Counted from the first letter of the stretch, positions 1 to 6,558 are shown. The stretch: 7,630 nucleotides of DNA from an uncultured Terrimonas sp. (GCA_946886925.1 CAMPJQ010000116.1:1-7630), one strand, 5' to 3'. Notes: generated by a model from the letters alone, not told the origin. Made by a program: numbers and translations.

Positions 1-915
1 GCCCAGGTCAAGCACACTTACCATACCCGTTCCGCTGCGTGCGATAAAAGCTCTTTTCCCATCCGGAACTATTAATATCCCAACTGGCGCACCCTCTGCC
101 TTAACGCGTTTGATCACTTTGCGTGCAGCGGCGTCTATGATGATCAGTTCTCCGGCGCCATTGTCAGACACCAACACTCTTTTGCCATCGGGTGTAAACT
201 TAACGCGGATAGGCACTTTTCCAACCGCGAAACTTTGTTTTATGGCATTGGACGTCACATCTATGATATCAATGGTTCCATCACCGGTATTGCCCACCCA
301 CACTTCTTTGCCATCGGGTGAAATATCAATTCCCTCGGGTTTGCTGCCCGTTGCGATCTGCATCATTTTGCCCGCCGATGCGGCTGTGCCAATGTCAATT
401 GAAGTAACGGTATTGGATACCCTGTTTGCCGTATATATCCGTTTACCATCAGGCGTTAATGCCAGCATATGCCCGCCATCCTGCCCGGTGCCTGTAAGCC
501 AGTCAATTGTATCAGCGGCAAAATTATAGCGGGCCACCGTTCGGGTAAGCTCTGAAATAAAATATACTTTACCATCCTTTGCTTCAATACCATGGGGGCG
601 CAGCAAAGGGCCGAGCTCAACCCGGCGGATCTCTTTGCGGGAAGCTATATCAATAACGCAAAGACTGTGTCCATACTCTTTTGCGCCATAATTGGCAACA
701 AAGGCAAGTTTGCCATCAGAAGATACGGTCATCTCATGAGGGCCTTCACCAGTGGGTACTGTAGCTACTACTTTCAGGGTTGCCACATCAATAACAACCA
801 TATTATTGTCTGCTTTATTTAATACCAGCAGGGTGCCGGTAGCTGTTTTTTGTGCAAAGCCATTACAGCCACACATTAAACACGTTAATACAACAAGAAT
901 AATTTTTGCATGCAT
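1..915 (-). CDS. YVTN-family beta-propeller protein, exported (C-terminal end off the left edge)
   Basis: This minus-strand frame starts at ATG 915-913 and stays open to base 1, giving 305 residues with no stop, so the C-terminus is outside the window. Residues 1-21 form a Sec-type signal with a hydrophobic core; a cut after GFA (before Q22) is plausible. C15 and C17 leave a lipoprotein possible, but no good lipobox is seen. The rest consists of YVTN/YncE-like blades, each with a DGK turn: SSDGKLAFVANYG (66-77), TPDGKRIYTAN (154-164), then SPDGKEVWVGN, TPDGKRVLVSD and VPDGKRAFIAR further on. Such propellers are usually extracytoplasmic binding or scaffold proteins, with no catalytic residues implied. 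Some YVTN propellers accompany PQQ-dependent catabolism, and a PQQ-type dehydrogenase lies 506 bases upstream on the same strand; a functional link is inference. The family call is firm, the specific role unknown. Confidence 0.87.
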   Translation of the reverse strand, partial: MHAKIILVVLTCLMCGCNGFAQKTATGTLLVLNKADNNMVVIDVATLKVVATVPTGEGPHEMTVSSDGKLAFVANYGAKEYGHSLCVIDIASRKEIRRVELGPLLRPHGIEAKDGKVYFISELTRTVARYNFAADTIDWLTGTGQDGGHMLALTPDGKRIYTANRVSNTVTSIDIGTAASAGKMMQIATGSKPEGIDISPDGKEVWVGNTGDGTIDIIDVTSNAIKQSFAVGKVPIRVKFTPDGKRVLVSDNGAGELIIIDAAARKVIKRVKAEGAPVGILIVPDGKRAFIARSGTGMVSVLDLG

Positions 916-947
916 AGCAGAAGTATTGAAGGAGTGGAACGATCATT

Positions 948-976
948 TTAAGATACGAATTTACGCATGACATCAA
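948..976 (-). promoter_or_regulatory. possible Bacteroidota promoter for the YVTN protein gene
   Basis: Reading the minus strand, TTG (976-974) is followed after 18 bases by TATCTTAA (955-948), an imperfect match to TAnnTTTG. It lies about 33 bases upstream of the ATG at 915, a sensible leader length. The last two bases of the -7 box do not match, so this is only a candidate. Confidence 0.3.
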
Positions 977-1279
977 TAACACCATTACGGGGATACATTT
1001 ACCTTCGGTTAGCGAAGTCCAAATTCGCCCGGCCGCAGTAAACCTTTGGGTTCTTTTTTAGACCCTTCCTTCGTCAGGGTAACAGGCAGTGGGTGCTTTG
1101 CCCGGCGTTAGCAGGAAAGCTCATCGCTTTACCATGGTTTGTCATTGGAAGTTTTCAATAGGGTTCCCCTGATCAATAAGGTAATCACACTTATTTTTAT
1201 GGTGCTGCTAATCAACCTTTCATAAACGTCTTTACAAGAACCCTGAACTGATCTGAATGATGCGTAATATTTTTTAAGG

Positions 1280-1352
1280 GTCGAAGTAACCCTAATAGAG
1301 AAGACGATTATTATTGATGATTCGTGATTGCTTCGAATTTAGGGTTTTCGAC
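1280..1352. repeat. imperfect 73-bp inverted repeat
   Basis: The outer arms pair as GTCGA (1280-1284) with TCGAC (1348-1352), then ACCCTAA (1289-1295) with TTAGGGT (1339-1345). Further inward, GAAG (1300-1303) can pair with CTTC (1331-1334) and ACGA (1304-1307) with TCGT (1322-1325). The central loop is AT-rich. There is no T-tract next to either arm, so it does not look like a simple terminator. It could be a degenerate palindromic mobile element or an RNA structure. Confidence 0.5.
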
Positions 1353-1421
1353 TTCGGATTTTATCCTATTGCTTTGCTTCTGTAGGCTCAGGCGTGCATA
1401 GTTATCCTAACTAATTAAATG

Positions 1422-3593
1422 CTATGGCAATGCAAAAGCCACGTACGCATCGCCGGAAGCTGTACCCAATTTTCCACCACCGCATGCAATAACGATAAAC
1501 TGCTTGCCATTCACTTCATACATAGCAGGTGTAGCAAATCCGGGTGCAGGCAAGGTAGCTTCCCACAACAATTGCCCGTTGCTTTTATTAAAAGCCCTGA
1601 ACTTGGCATCCTTTGTGGCGGCTATGAACAAAAGCCCGGTTTTAGTAACAACAGGTCCGCCATAATTTTCTGTTCCTGTTTCTTTTACGCCTTGTTCCTT
1701 AAATACAGCATCTTCACCGAGCACCGTTTTCCATACATGCTCGCCTGTATTCAAATCAATGGCCGAGAGTGTTCCCCATGGTGGTGCCAAAACAGGTTTA
1801 CCGGTTTTAGTCAAAAATTTATCATACCCTGTAAACCGGTAAGGCAACTGCCGGAAAATATCCGCCGCTGTTTGTTGTATCTCAAATTTGCGCTGGTATT
1901 CATCCTTCAGGTTCAGCACTACCGAAGCGATTGCTTCTTTTTCTTCGTTTTTCAGATGGCTGAAAGCGGGCATCATCCGTCGCCCGTTGTTAATAAATTC
2001 GATCAGTGATGCTTTGTCATACTTTTTATCCATACCCACTATAGAAGGATAATTACCGCCACCTTTCATCTCTTTTCCATGGCAGGCTGTACAATGCTGC
2101 TGGTATAAGCGCTGCCCCGCCTGCAAATAATTTTCGTTGCGGCTTTCCTTCTTTTTAACTTCTTCCATTTTTAATATCCAGGCCATTTCGTTGGCATTCA
2201 CATAAAGCAGTCCTGTTTCGGGGTCAATAGCCGGACCGCCCCACTCCCCGCCGCCGTCGAAACCAGGTAATACAATGGTGCCTTGCAGCGATCCGGGCAT
2301 AAACATTTTACCTGTTCGGTAAGACCTCAACTGTTTTTTTACTTCTTCCAGCTCCTCCGGCAATAAATAGGGATTAATATCTTTTTCCAAAAAAGACTGC
2401 CGTACAAAAGGCGCTGGCTTTTGTGGAATGGGTTGTGTAGTCCATAATTTTTCGCCATGCAGGGCATCGGAAGTGTCTACGGGTGTTTCCACTACGGGGA
2501 ATAAAGGTTCACCTGTATCGCGGTTGAATACAAATACAAAACCTGTTTTGGTAGTTTGCGCCACCGCATCAATTTCTTTTCCATTATGCGTTACCGTTAG
2601 CAATACCGGCGCCGAAGAGGGATCGTAATCCCAGGTATCATGATGAATGTATTGAAAATGCCAGCGCAGTTTTCCGGTTAGCGCATCCAGGGCCAGCAAA
2701 CAGTCGGCATACAGGTTAGCGCCCAATCTTTTGCCACCATAAAAATCCATAGCGGCCGATCCTGTAGGCGCATAGGCGATACCGCGTTCCTGGTCAATGG
2801 TCATGCCCATCCAGTTGTTGGCGCCGCCCGTCATTTCCCAGGCATCTTTATCTTCCCAGGTTTCATAACCCGGCTCACCGGGCTGCGGTATGGTATGAAA
2901 TATCCATTTCATTTGTCCTGTACGCACATCAAAAGCCCGGATATGACCGGGGGCCGCATCCATGCCTTCGGAAACCCGCGTTCCCGTTAACAAAAGATCT
3001 TTGTAAATGGTGGGAGCAGATGTTGCGGTAACAAAAAGACCTGCCGCCTGTTCACCAAGGCCTTCATGCAAATCTACTTTGCCTTTATTACCAAAACCAA
3101 TAACTGCTTTACCCGTGCCGGCATCAACAGCATAAATAAATTCACCCACAGCATAAAATAGCCGCTTATCGTTTTTACCGTCGCTCCAATACGCAATACC
3201 CCGGTTGTTGTTGAGATTGAAATTCGGTTTCTTATCAGCGCTTGCTGTATCGTAAGGAAGAAAATCCCATTTGAGTACGCCGGTAGCAGCATCAAGCGCC
3301 AGCAATTTAAGTTGTGGCGATACGGCGTACATTACATTATCAACCACAATTGGATTGCATTGAATTTGTGAATGGGCCGCTGTATCAGCATCGCCGGTAT
3401 TGTAAGTCCATGCTACCTGCAGTTGCTTCACATTGCCGGTATCTATTTGTGCGAGAGAAGAATACTTGTTTCCCGTGTAATTGCCATTCACCATTCTCCA
3501 GCCGGCGTATTGATCCGACGATACATTATTATTGCATGCCTGCCATAAGATTGAGGTTGCCAACAGTACAATATAAAGCCGGTATAATTTCAT
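1422..3593 (-). CDS. PQQ-dependent dehydrogenase (glucose dehydrogenase-like) with inserted cytochrome c domain
   Basis: This 723-residue protein aligns by eye with the quinoprotein part of membrane glucose dehydrogenase (Gcd). Shared blocks include ALDAATGVLKW (99-109), HHDTWDYD (317-324), a KTG block with K349 that matches the PQQ-site lysine, GTIVLPGF..EWGG (438-453), PPWGTLSAIDLNTGE (604-618) and the ending VNGKQFIVIACGG..GDAYVAFALP. It lacks Gcd's N-terminal membrane helices and instead begins with a signal ending at C20 (ILWQAC), probably a lipoprotein signal of loose type. A cytochrome c domain is inserted at about 487-565, with CTACH (501-505) binding haem and M541 in RRMMPAF as likely axial ligand. 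The expected reaction is periplasmic oxidation of a sugar or alcohol, with electrons passing from PQQ to the haem. Substrate is unproven, and no PQQ synthesis genes are present here. It lies 102 bases downstream of the ribokinase stop, so co-transcription is possible. The alternative is a related alcohol dehydrogenase. Confidence 0.92.
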   Translation of the reverse strand: MKLYRLYIVLLATSILWQACNNNVSSDQYAGWRMVNGNYTGNKYSSLAQIDTGNVKQLQVAWTYNTGDADTAAHSQIQCNPIVVDNVMYAVSPQLKLLALDAATGVLKWDFLPYDTASADKKPNFNLNNNRGIAYWSDGKNDKRLFYAVGEFIYAVDAGTGKAVIGFGNKGKVDLHEGLGEQAAGLFVTATSAPTIYKDLLLTGTRVSEGMDAAPGHIRAFDVRTGQMKWIFHTIPQPGEPGYETWEDKDAWEMTGGANNWMGMTIDQERGIAYAPTGSAAMDFYGGKRLGANLYADCLLALDALTGKLRWHFQYIHHDTWDYDPSSAPVLLTVTHNGKEIDAVAQTTKTGFVFVFNRDTGEPLFPVVETPVDTSDALHGEKLWTTQPIPQKPAPFVRQSFLEKDINPYLLPEELEEVKKQLRSYRTGKMFMPGSLQGTIVLPGFDGGGEWGGPAIDPETGLLYVNANEMAWILKMEEVKKKESRNENYLQAGQRLYQQHCTACHGKEMKGGGNYPSIVGMDKKYDKASLIEFINNGRRMMPAFSHLKNEEKEAIASVVLNLKDEYQRKFEIQQTAADIFRQLPYRFTGYDKFLTKTGKPVLAPPWGTLSAIDLNTGEHVWKTVLGEDAVFKEQGVKETGTENYGGPVVTKTGLLFIAATKDAKFRAFNKSNGQLLWEATLPAPGFATPAMYEVNGKQFIVIACGGGKLGTASGDAYVAFALP

Positions 3594-3651
3594 TACGATC
3601 CGTATTTGATACTATTTACAAAAAAGATAGTTGCCAGAACAAGACCTCGCT

Positions 3652-3714
3652 ATTCATTCATTTCTCACTTTTCACCACTCACCACTTACCACTTATTACT
3701 TATTACTCGCTACT
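3652..3714. repeat. heptanucleotide tandem repeat, degenerate, overlapping the ribokinase stop
   Basis: On the minus strand, successive 7-base units from 3714 read AGTAGCG, AGTAATA, AGTAATA, AGTGGTA, AGTGGTG, AGTGGTG (ending at 3673), then decayed units AAAAGTG, AGAAATG and AATGAAT. The consensus is AGTRRTR. The repeat encodes the last residues of the ribokinase and supplies its TAA stop (3698-3696). Because 7 is not a multiple of 3, gain or loss of a unit would change the C-terminal frame. Confidence 0.75.
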
Positions 3715-4637
3715 TCTCCCCCCATCTCTCTTTGGTAAGGCGCCGATGCCTGCGCACCCTGCCTGCTAACGGCAATGGCTGCTGCCTTTGTGGCAAACCG
3801 TACGGCTGTCTCCATGCACTGATCTTCCGCCAGGGCTACCGCTATCGCAGCGGTAAAAACATCTCCGGCCGCCGTGGTATCTGCGGCCTGAACTTTAATG
3901 GCGGGTATATGTCCGGTAAATGTTTCACTGTTCACATAAGATCCGTTCGCACCTAATGTAATAATGCTGTTGTGCACACCTTTAGCTTTAAAAACATGAG
4001 CAGCATTTCCACAATCGCTTAAAGACTCAATTTTTATTCCCGTGAGCATTTCCGTTTCCACCTTATTGGGTGTTAATAAAAAAAGATCTGTGAAAATTTC
4101 TTTTGGAAGCGAACAGGCAGGCGCCGGATTAAGAATGACTTTTTTATGATTTGTTCTGGCAATCGCCATTACTTCATTAACCGTTTCTATGGGAATTTCA
4201 AGTTGCAGAAGAATGATGCCCGCTTCAGTAATTTTATTTTTTTGTTGCAGTATGTCTTCTGGCAACAGAAAGCCATTTGCTCCGGAAGCCACTACAATGC
4301 AGTTTTCTCCAAACTCGTCTACAGTTATAAGCGCTACACCTGAAGCATGATATGGATCAACAATTACACCAAACGTATCTATGCCTTCCTGCTTAAAATG
4401 AGCAATGGCCTGCTGCCCAAAAATATCGCTGCCCACCCTGGCAATAAAGGCAACTTTGCCGCCTAACCTTGCAGCGGCTACTGCCTGGTTGGCGCCTTTG
4501 CCGCCGGGATTCATAAAAAAATCGCCTCCCAGAATGGTTTCACCGGGCAGGGGAATACGATTTGATTTAACCACCATATCGGTATTTGAGCTTCCTATAA
4601 CAAGTATGCTGGCGGAATCGTTTTGCCCCTCCTTCAT
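3696..4637 (-). CDS. rbsK: ribokinase (PfkB family carbohydrate kinase)
   Basis: Ribokinase phosphorylates D-ribose to ribose 5-phosphate with ATP in the cytoplasm. The 313-residue protein has the usual length and all landmarks: GSSNTD near the N-terminus (15-20) for sugar binding, GGKGANQA (45-52), NPAPA in the middle, TPNKVETEMLTG as the linker motif, and DTTAAGD (253-259), where the last Asp is the catalytic base. The frame can be extended to a TTG at 4670, but ATG 4637 gives the normal family N-terminus and is chosen. The C-terminal tail EVASNK is encoded by a heptanucleotide tandem repeat and is unlikely to matter for catalysis. No ribose transporter or regulator is visible next to it; the next gene downstream is the PQQ-type dehydrogenase. 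Another pentose or nucleoside-sugar substrate is possible, but the motif set favours ribose. Confidence 0.93.
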   Translation of the reverse strand: MKEGQNDSASILVIGSSNTDMVVKSNRIPLPGETILGGDFFMNPGGKGANQAVAAARLGGKVAFIARVGSDIFGQQAIAHFKQEGIDTFGVIVDPYHASGVALITVDEFGENCIVVASGANGFLLPEDILQQKNKITEAGIILLQLEIPIETVNEVMAIARTNHKKVILNPAPACSLPKEIFTDLFLLTPNKVETEMLTGIKIESLSDCGNAAHVFKAKGVHNSIITLGANGSYVNSETFTGHIPAIKVQAADTTAAGDVFTAAIAVALAEDQCMETAVRFATKAAAIAVSRQGAQASAPYQREMGGEVASNK

Positions 4638-4738
4638 ATAGCAGTAAATTAAAAAGGATTTATGGTACAATATAGAAAATTATAACTTGCCCACCGTACC
4701 CCAGTTTAATCCGGCCGCGTTTTTACGTAAAAAATACC

Positions 4739-4768
4739 TTTGAAAATAAATGGAAAGTTGTACTTTTG
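4739..4768 (+). promoter_or_regulatory. Bacteroidota-type promoter of tRNA-Gln
   Basis: TTTG at 4739-4742, an 18-base spacer, then TACTTTTG at 4761-4768 matches the Bacteroidota primary sigma factor consensus (TTTG, about 19 bases, TAnnTTTG). It lies 28 bases before the first base of the tRNA, so transcription would start near 4774 and leave a short 5' leader for RNase P to remove. Confidence 0.78.
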
Positions 4769-4796
4769 CCGGCTCAATTTTGTTCTTTATTCCTAT

Positions 4797-4867
4797 TGCC
4801 CGATAGTATAATGGTAGTACATCAGTCTCTGGATCTGATTGTCTTGGTTCGAATCCAGGTCGGGCAA
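4797..4867 (+). tRNA. tRNA-Gln (anticodon CTG)
   Basis: The cloverleaf is complete. A 7-bp acceptor stem pairs TGCCCGA (4797-4803) with TCGGGCA (4860-4866), followed by discriminator A4867. The D arm uses GTAT (4806-4809) with GTAC (4817-4820). The anticodon stem is TCAGT/TCTGA with one T-T mismatch next to the loop CTCTGGA (4827-4833). T33 (4828), anticodon CTG (4829-4831) and G37 are in normal places. The T arm is CTTGG/CCAGG with loop TTCGAAT (4848-4854). The weak U1-A72 first pair is typical of glutamine tRNA. CCA is not encoded and must be added afterwards. It reads CAG codons. Confidence 0.94.
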
Positions 4868-4953
4868 CTTACACAAAACTTGAACCTTGTAATTAATAGT
4901 TTACAGGATGCTTTAAATCCGCCATCACTTTAAGTGAAAGTAAAGTCATTTTT

Positions 4954-5208
4954 TTAATAATGATAGCGGCATTGGAGAATAACAATTGACTCGTTTTCGA
5001 CTTTATAAACCAACCTATGCTCCAGGTTAATCCGGCGCGACCAAAACCCAGACAAATTTTCCCGAAGCGCCTCTGGTTTACCAGTTCCCTTAAAGGGTGT
5101 TCTGGATATTTCTTTGATCAGTACGTTAATTTTTTTGAGCATTGATTTATCTGTATGTTGCCAGTACAGGTAGTCTTCCCAGGCATCATCCATGAAAACT
5201 ACCCTCAT
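4954..5208 (-). CDS. yoeB: YoeB toxin (ribosome-dependent mRNA interferase)
   Basis: YoeB-type toxins bind the ribosomal A site and cut mRNA, stopping translation. This 84-residue protein has exactly the length of E. coli YoeB and keeps its catalytic residues at the same numbers: E46, R65, H83 and Y84. The motifs are GKPEALRENLSGFWSRRI (43-60), EHRLVY (63-68) and the terminal CRYHY. The toxin therefore looks active, not decayed. Its ATG overlaps the antitoxin stop by four bases (ATGA, 5205-5208), the usual translational coupling that makes antitoxin first. It points toward the tRNA-Gln gene, and the two genes end 86 bases apart. Confidence 0.96.
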   Translation of the reverse strand: MRVVFMDDAWEDYLYWQHTDKSMLKKINVLIKEISRTPFKGTGKPEALRENLSGFWSRRINLEHRLVYKVENESIVILQCRYHY

Positions 5209-5456
5209 TCTTCAATCAGTTTTTTTTCCTGACCTTGCCCTTTCTCATATTGGTTAATGGCACGTTGCAGCCGTTCAGCATTCATAGGGGATTTTAACAA
5301 ATAAAAAGTTTCCATTATGCTTTCATAATCAGACTGAGAAAGAACCACAATGTTTTCACCTTTGGTACGGGTTACAAATAATGGACTATTGCTATTAAAG
5401 ACTTCATCTAAATAGCTTTTTAATTTCTGCCGGAAGTCTGAATATGTAGTTATCAT
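5205..5456 (-). CDS. yefM: YefM antitoxin (Phd/YefM family)
   Basis: YefM binds and neutralises YoeB and represses its own operon. The 83-residue protein aligns along its whole length with E. coli YefM: TYSDFRQKLKSYLDEVFN at the N-terminus for dimer and DNA contact, SPLFVTR..GENIVVLSQSDYESIMET (24-50) as the core, and LLKSPMNAERLQRAI followed by a charged tail ending KKLIEE for toxin binding. It is the first gene of the operon and overlaps yoeB by four bases. The ATG at 5456 is only four bases from a perfect -7 promoter box, so it may be translated from a leaderless mRNA. Confidence 0.95.
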   Translation of the reverse strand: MITTYSDFRQKLKSYLDEVFNSNSPLFVTRTKGENIVVLSQSDYESIMETFYLLKSPMNAERLQRAINQYEKGQGQEKKLIEE

Positions 5457-5460
5457 AATT

Positions 5461-5492
5461 CAAATATACAAATCAAAATTAATTGTACAAAA
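5461..5492 (-). promoter_or_regulatory. promoter of the yefM-yoeB operon
   Basis: On the minus strand TTTTG (5492-5488) is followed after 19 bases by TATATTTG (5468-5461), a perfect fit to the Bacteroidota promoter. The -7 box ends four bases before the yefM ATG at 5456, so the predicted start of transcription falls at or within a base or two of the start codon. The -33 element overlaps the left TGTACA operator hexamer, which suits repression by YefM-YoeB. Confidence 0.75.
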
Positions 5493-5503
5493 TACTGTAC
5501 AAT
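5482..5503. promoter_or_regulatory. YefM-YoeB operator: two TGTACA hexamers in an inverted repeat
   Basis: ATTGTAC (5482-5488) and GTACAAT (5497-5503) form a perfect 7-bp inverted repeat. Each half contains the palindromic core TGTACA (5484-5489 and 5496-5501), with centres 12 bases apart. From memory of the E. coli yefM-yoeB work, the known operator also uses TGTACA cores in adjacent sites at this spacing. The site covers the -33 promoter element, as expected for autorepression. Confidence 0.8.
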
Positions 5504-5613
5504 CTAAAAATAGACTGGAATATTCAATTCCCACATACATATGAATATCAATTATTTATAGCTAATCGTTTACAGTTTAAATTATACGGCCCGGCAAAGT
5601 TCTTCTGTTTTTA

Positions 5614-6105
5614 TCAATTTGCTTTCAACTGCTCAAAAGTCTTTCTATAATCATATTGCAGGTCTTCATGCAGAGACGCCAGCGATTTTTCAATTTTCTT
5701 TACCTGGTTTGTAAAAAGGTTAGTGAGTGCCGTACTTTTTTTAATGGGAATACCGGAAGCTTTTAAGGAAATGCAGAAATATAACAGCAACTCCGTCTCG
5801 GCATGTTTTGAGCCGGTATACTTAATATGTTTATTGGTAATCCTTAATATTTTTCGAATGGTTTTTTTAGCGAAATATATATTCGAACGATTGATCTCAC
5901 TAAAAAGCAAGTCAATTTCCCGCTTCACCGTTTCTAAGTATCCCGGCAAATCGTGCGCTTCAAAAAGAAGGTAAGTGAGTAATTCTTTGTTTTCTTTTTT
6001 AAATTTTGCCAGTCGCAGGCAAATTGCCAAAACCTGTGCGGGTGCAACAGATTGCAGTTCATCTTTGAGTTCGCTGACCGTGGCCGTTTTTATTACTGAC
6101 TCCAT
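5614..6105 (-). CDS. conserved hypothetical helical protein
   Basis: I do not recognise this 163-residue protein with certainty. It has no signal peptide, no membrane segment and no visible catalytic motif, and it is rich in Lys, Glu and Leu, suggesting an all-helical cytoplasmic protein. The opening TATVSELKDELQSVAPAQVLAICLRLAKFKKENKELLTYLL recalls small Bacteroidota proteins of unknown function (DUF6155-like is a guess). The frame can begin at TTG 6111, but ATG 6105 is preferred. It starts 8 bases after the stop of the SRPBCC gene, so the two are probably co-transcribed and translationally close. A 110-base AT-rich gap separates its stop from the toxin-antitoxin operator. That it belongs with the toxin-antitoxin pair is not supported. 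Confidence 0.78.
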   Translation of the reverse strand: MESVIKTATVSELKDELQSVAPAQVLAICLRLAKFKKENKELLTYLLFEAHDLPGYLETVKREIDLLFSEINRSNIYFAKKTIRKILRITNKHIKYTGSKHAETELLLYFCISLKASGIPIKKSTALTNLFTNQVKKIEKSLASLHEDLQYDYRKTFEQLKAN

Positions 6106-6113
6106 GAGCAAGA

Positions 6114-6491
6114 TTATTCAAAAAATTCATGGAGTGATTTGAAATAAATGGTATTCCAGCCTTCTGTAATATCGTCAAATTCACTGTCGGGAATATTGCT
6201 GTGCTTTAACTCCACCGAGGTTCCCTGCGCATGAGGGTGCAATATCATGGTAACGATGGAAGCCTCATCCGTGTCGCCAAAATACCATTGCTGTACAATT
6301 TTTTTATCCGGTATAAATTCAAGGTTCTTTCCTTCAATACTGCCATCCCACAATGAAAATTCTGAACCAGGCTCGGCAGACATCGTAGTCGGCTCGCCAG
6401 TCCATAGCCTTATGGCCAAAGGATTGGTTAAAGCATTGTATACTTCTTCGGGCGGAGCGGGGATGATGTAATATTTTTTAAACGCTTTCAA
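6114..6491 (-). CDS. SRPBCC / AHSA1-family protein, TTG start
   Basis: This 125-residue protein has the START-like helix-grip fold pattern of the Activator of Hsp90 ATPase homolog 1 group: PAPPEEVYNALTNPLAIRLWTGEP (11-34), the glycine turn GSEFSLWDGSIEGKNLEF (42-59), KIVQQWYFG and GTSVELKHSNIPDSEFDDITEGWNTIYFKSLHEFFE at the end. Such proteins have a hydrophobic cavity for small ligands; the bacterial members' ligands are mostly unknown, and the name does not imply Hsp90 binding. The only start that gives the normal N-terminus is TTG 6491-6489: the next codons upstream contain no ATG or GTG before a stop at 6509-6507. It heads a likely two-gene unit with the helical protein 8 bases downstream. 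Confidence 0.92.
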   Translation of the reverse strand: MKAFKKYYIIPAPPEEVYNALTNPLAIRLWTGEPTTMSAEPGSEFSLWDGSIEGKNLEFIPDKKIVQQWYFGDTDEASIVTMILHPHAQGTSVELKHSNIPDSEFDDITEGWNTIYFKSLHEFFE

Positions 6492-6509
6492 TGATACATC
6501 GTTTAGTCA

Positions 6510-6517
6510 CAAAAGTA
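6510..6517 (-). promoter_or_regulatory. probable -7 promoter box of the SRPBCC gene
   Basis: TACTTTTG on the minus strand is a perfect TAnnTTTG match, identical to the box of the tRNA promoter, and lies 18 bases before the TTG start. No TTG sits at the expected distance for a -33 element, so the promoter is weak or the spacing unusual. Confidence 0.45.
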
Positions 6518-6558
6518 CCGCAATTTATAGCAATCTTTTGCTGATTACCTGCAATCCC

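Larger units (their letters stand above)
916..1421. other. 506-base intergenic region without a supported gene
   Basis: No frame here has both a start and protein-like content. It contains the candidate promoter of the YVTN gene at its left end, a small hairpin (CTTCG 1003-1007 with CGAAG 1013-1017) and the large imperfect inverted repeat at 1280-1352. The octamer TTATCCTA also occurs twice, at 1361-1368 and 1402-1409. No convincing intrinsic terminator is seen behind the dehydrogenase stop at 1422. The region may hold decayed sequence. Confidence 0.6.

Noticed and set aside
1012..1107. 32-codon minus-strand open stretch reading TLTKEGSKKEPKGLLRPGEF
   Set aside because: It looks protein-like but is bounded by stops and has no start codon; at best it is a remnant or a dispersed repeat.
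1419..2009. 196-codon plus-strand open frame
   Set aside because: It is antisense to the strongly supported dehydrogenase gene and has no protein-like features.
4826..4833. Anticodon TCT (Arg) instead of CTG
   Set aside because: TCT would put C at position 33; only CTG leaves T33 and purine 37 in place.
4925..4955. Hairpin ACTTT/AAAGT (4927-4941) and following T-run as terminator of tRNA-Gln
   Set aside because: The stem is short and AT-only, seven bases separate it from the T-run (4949-4955), and the T-run overlaps the yoeB stop region; too weak to annotate.
5504..5613. Possible gene or terminator between the helical protein and the toxin-antitoxin operator
   Set aside because: Only short AT-rich palindromes such as GAATATTC are present; no stable stem with a T-run and no open frame.
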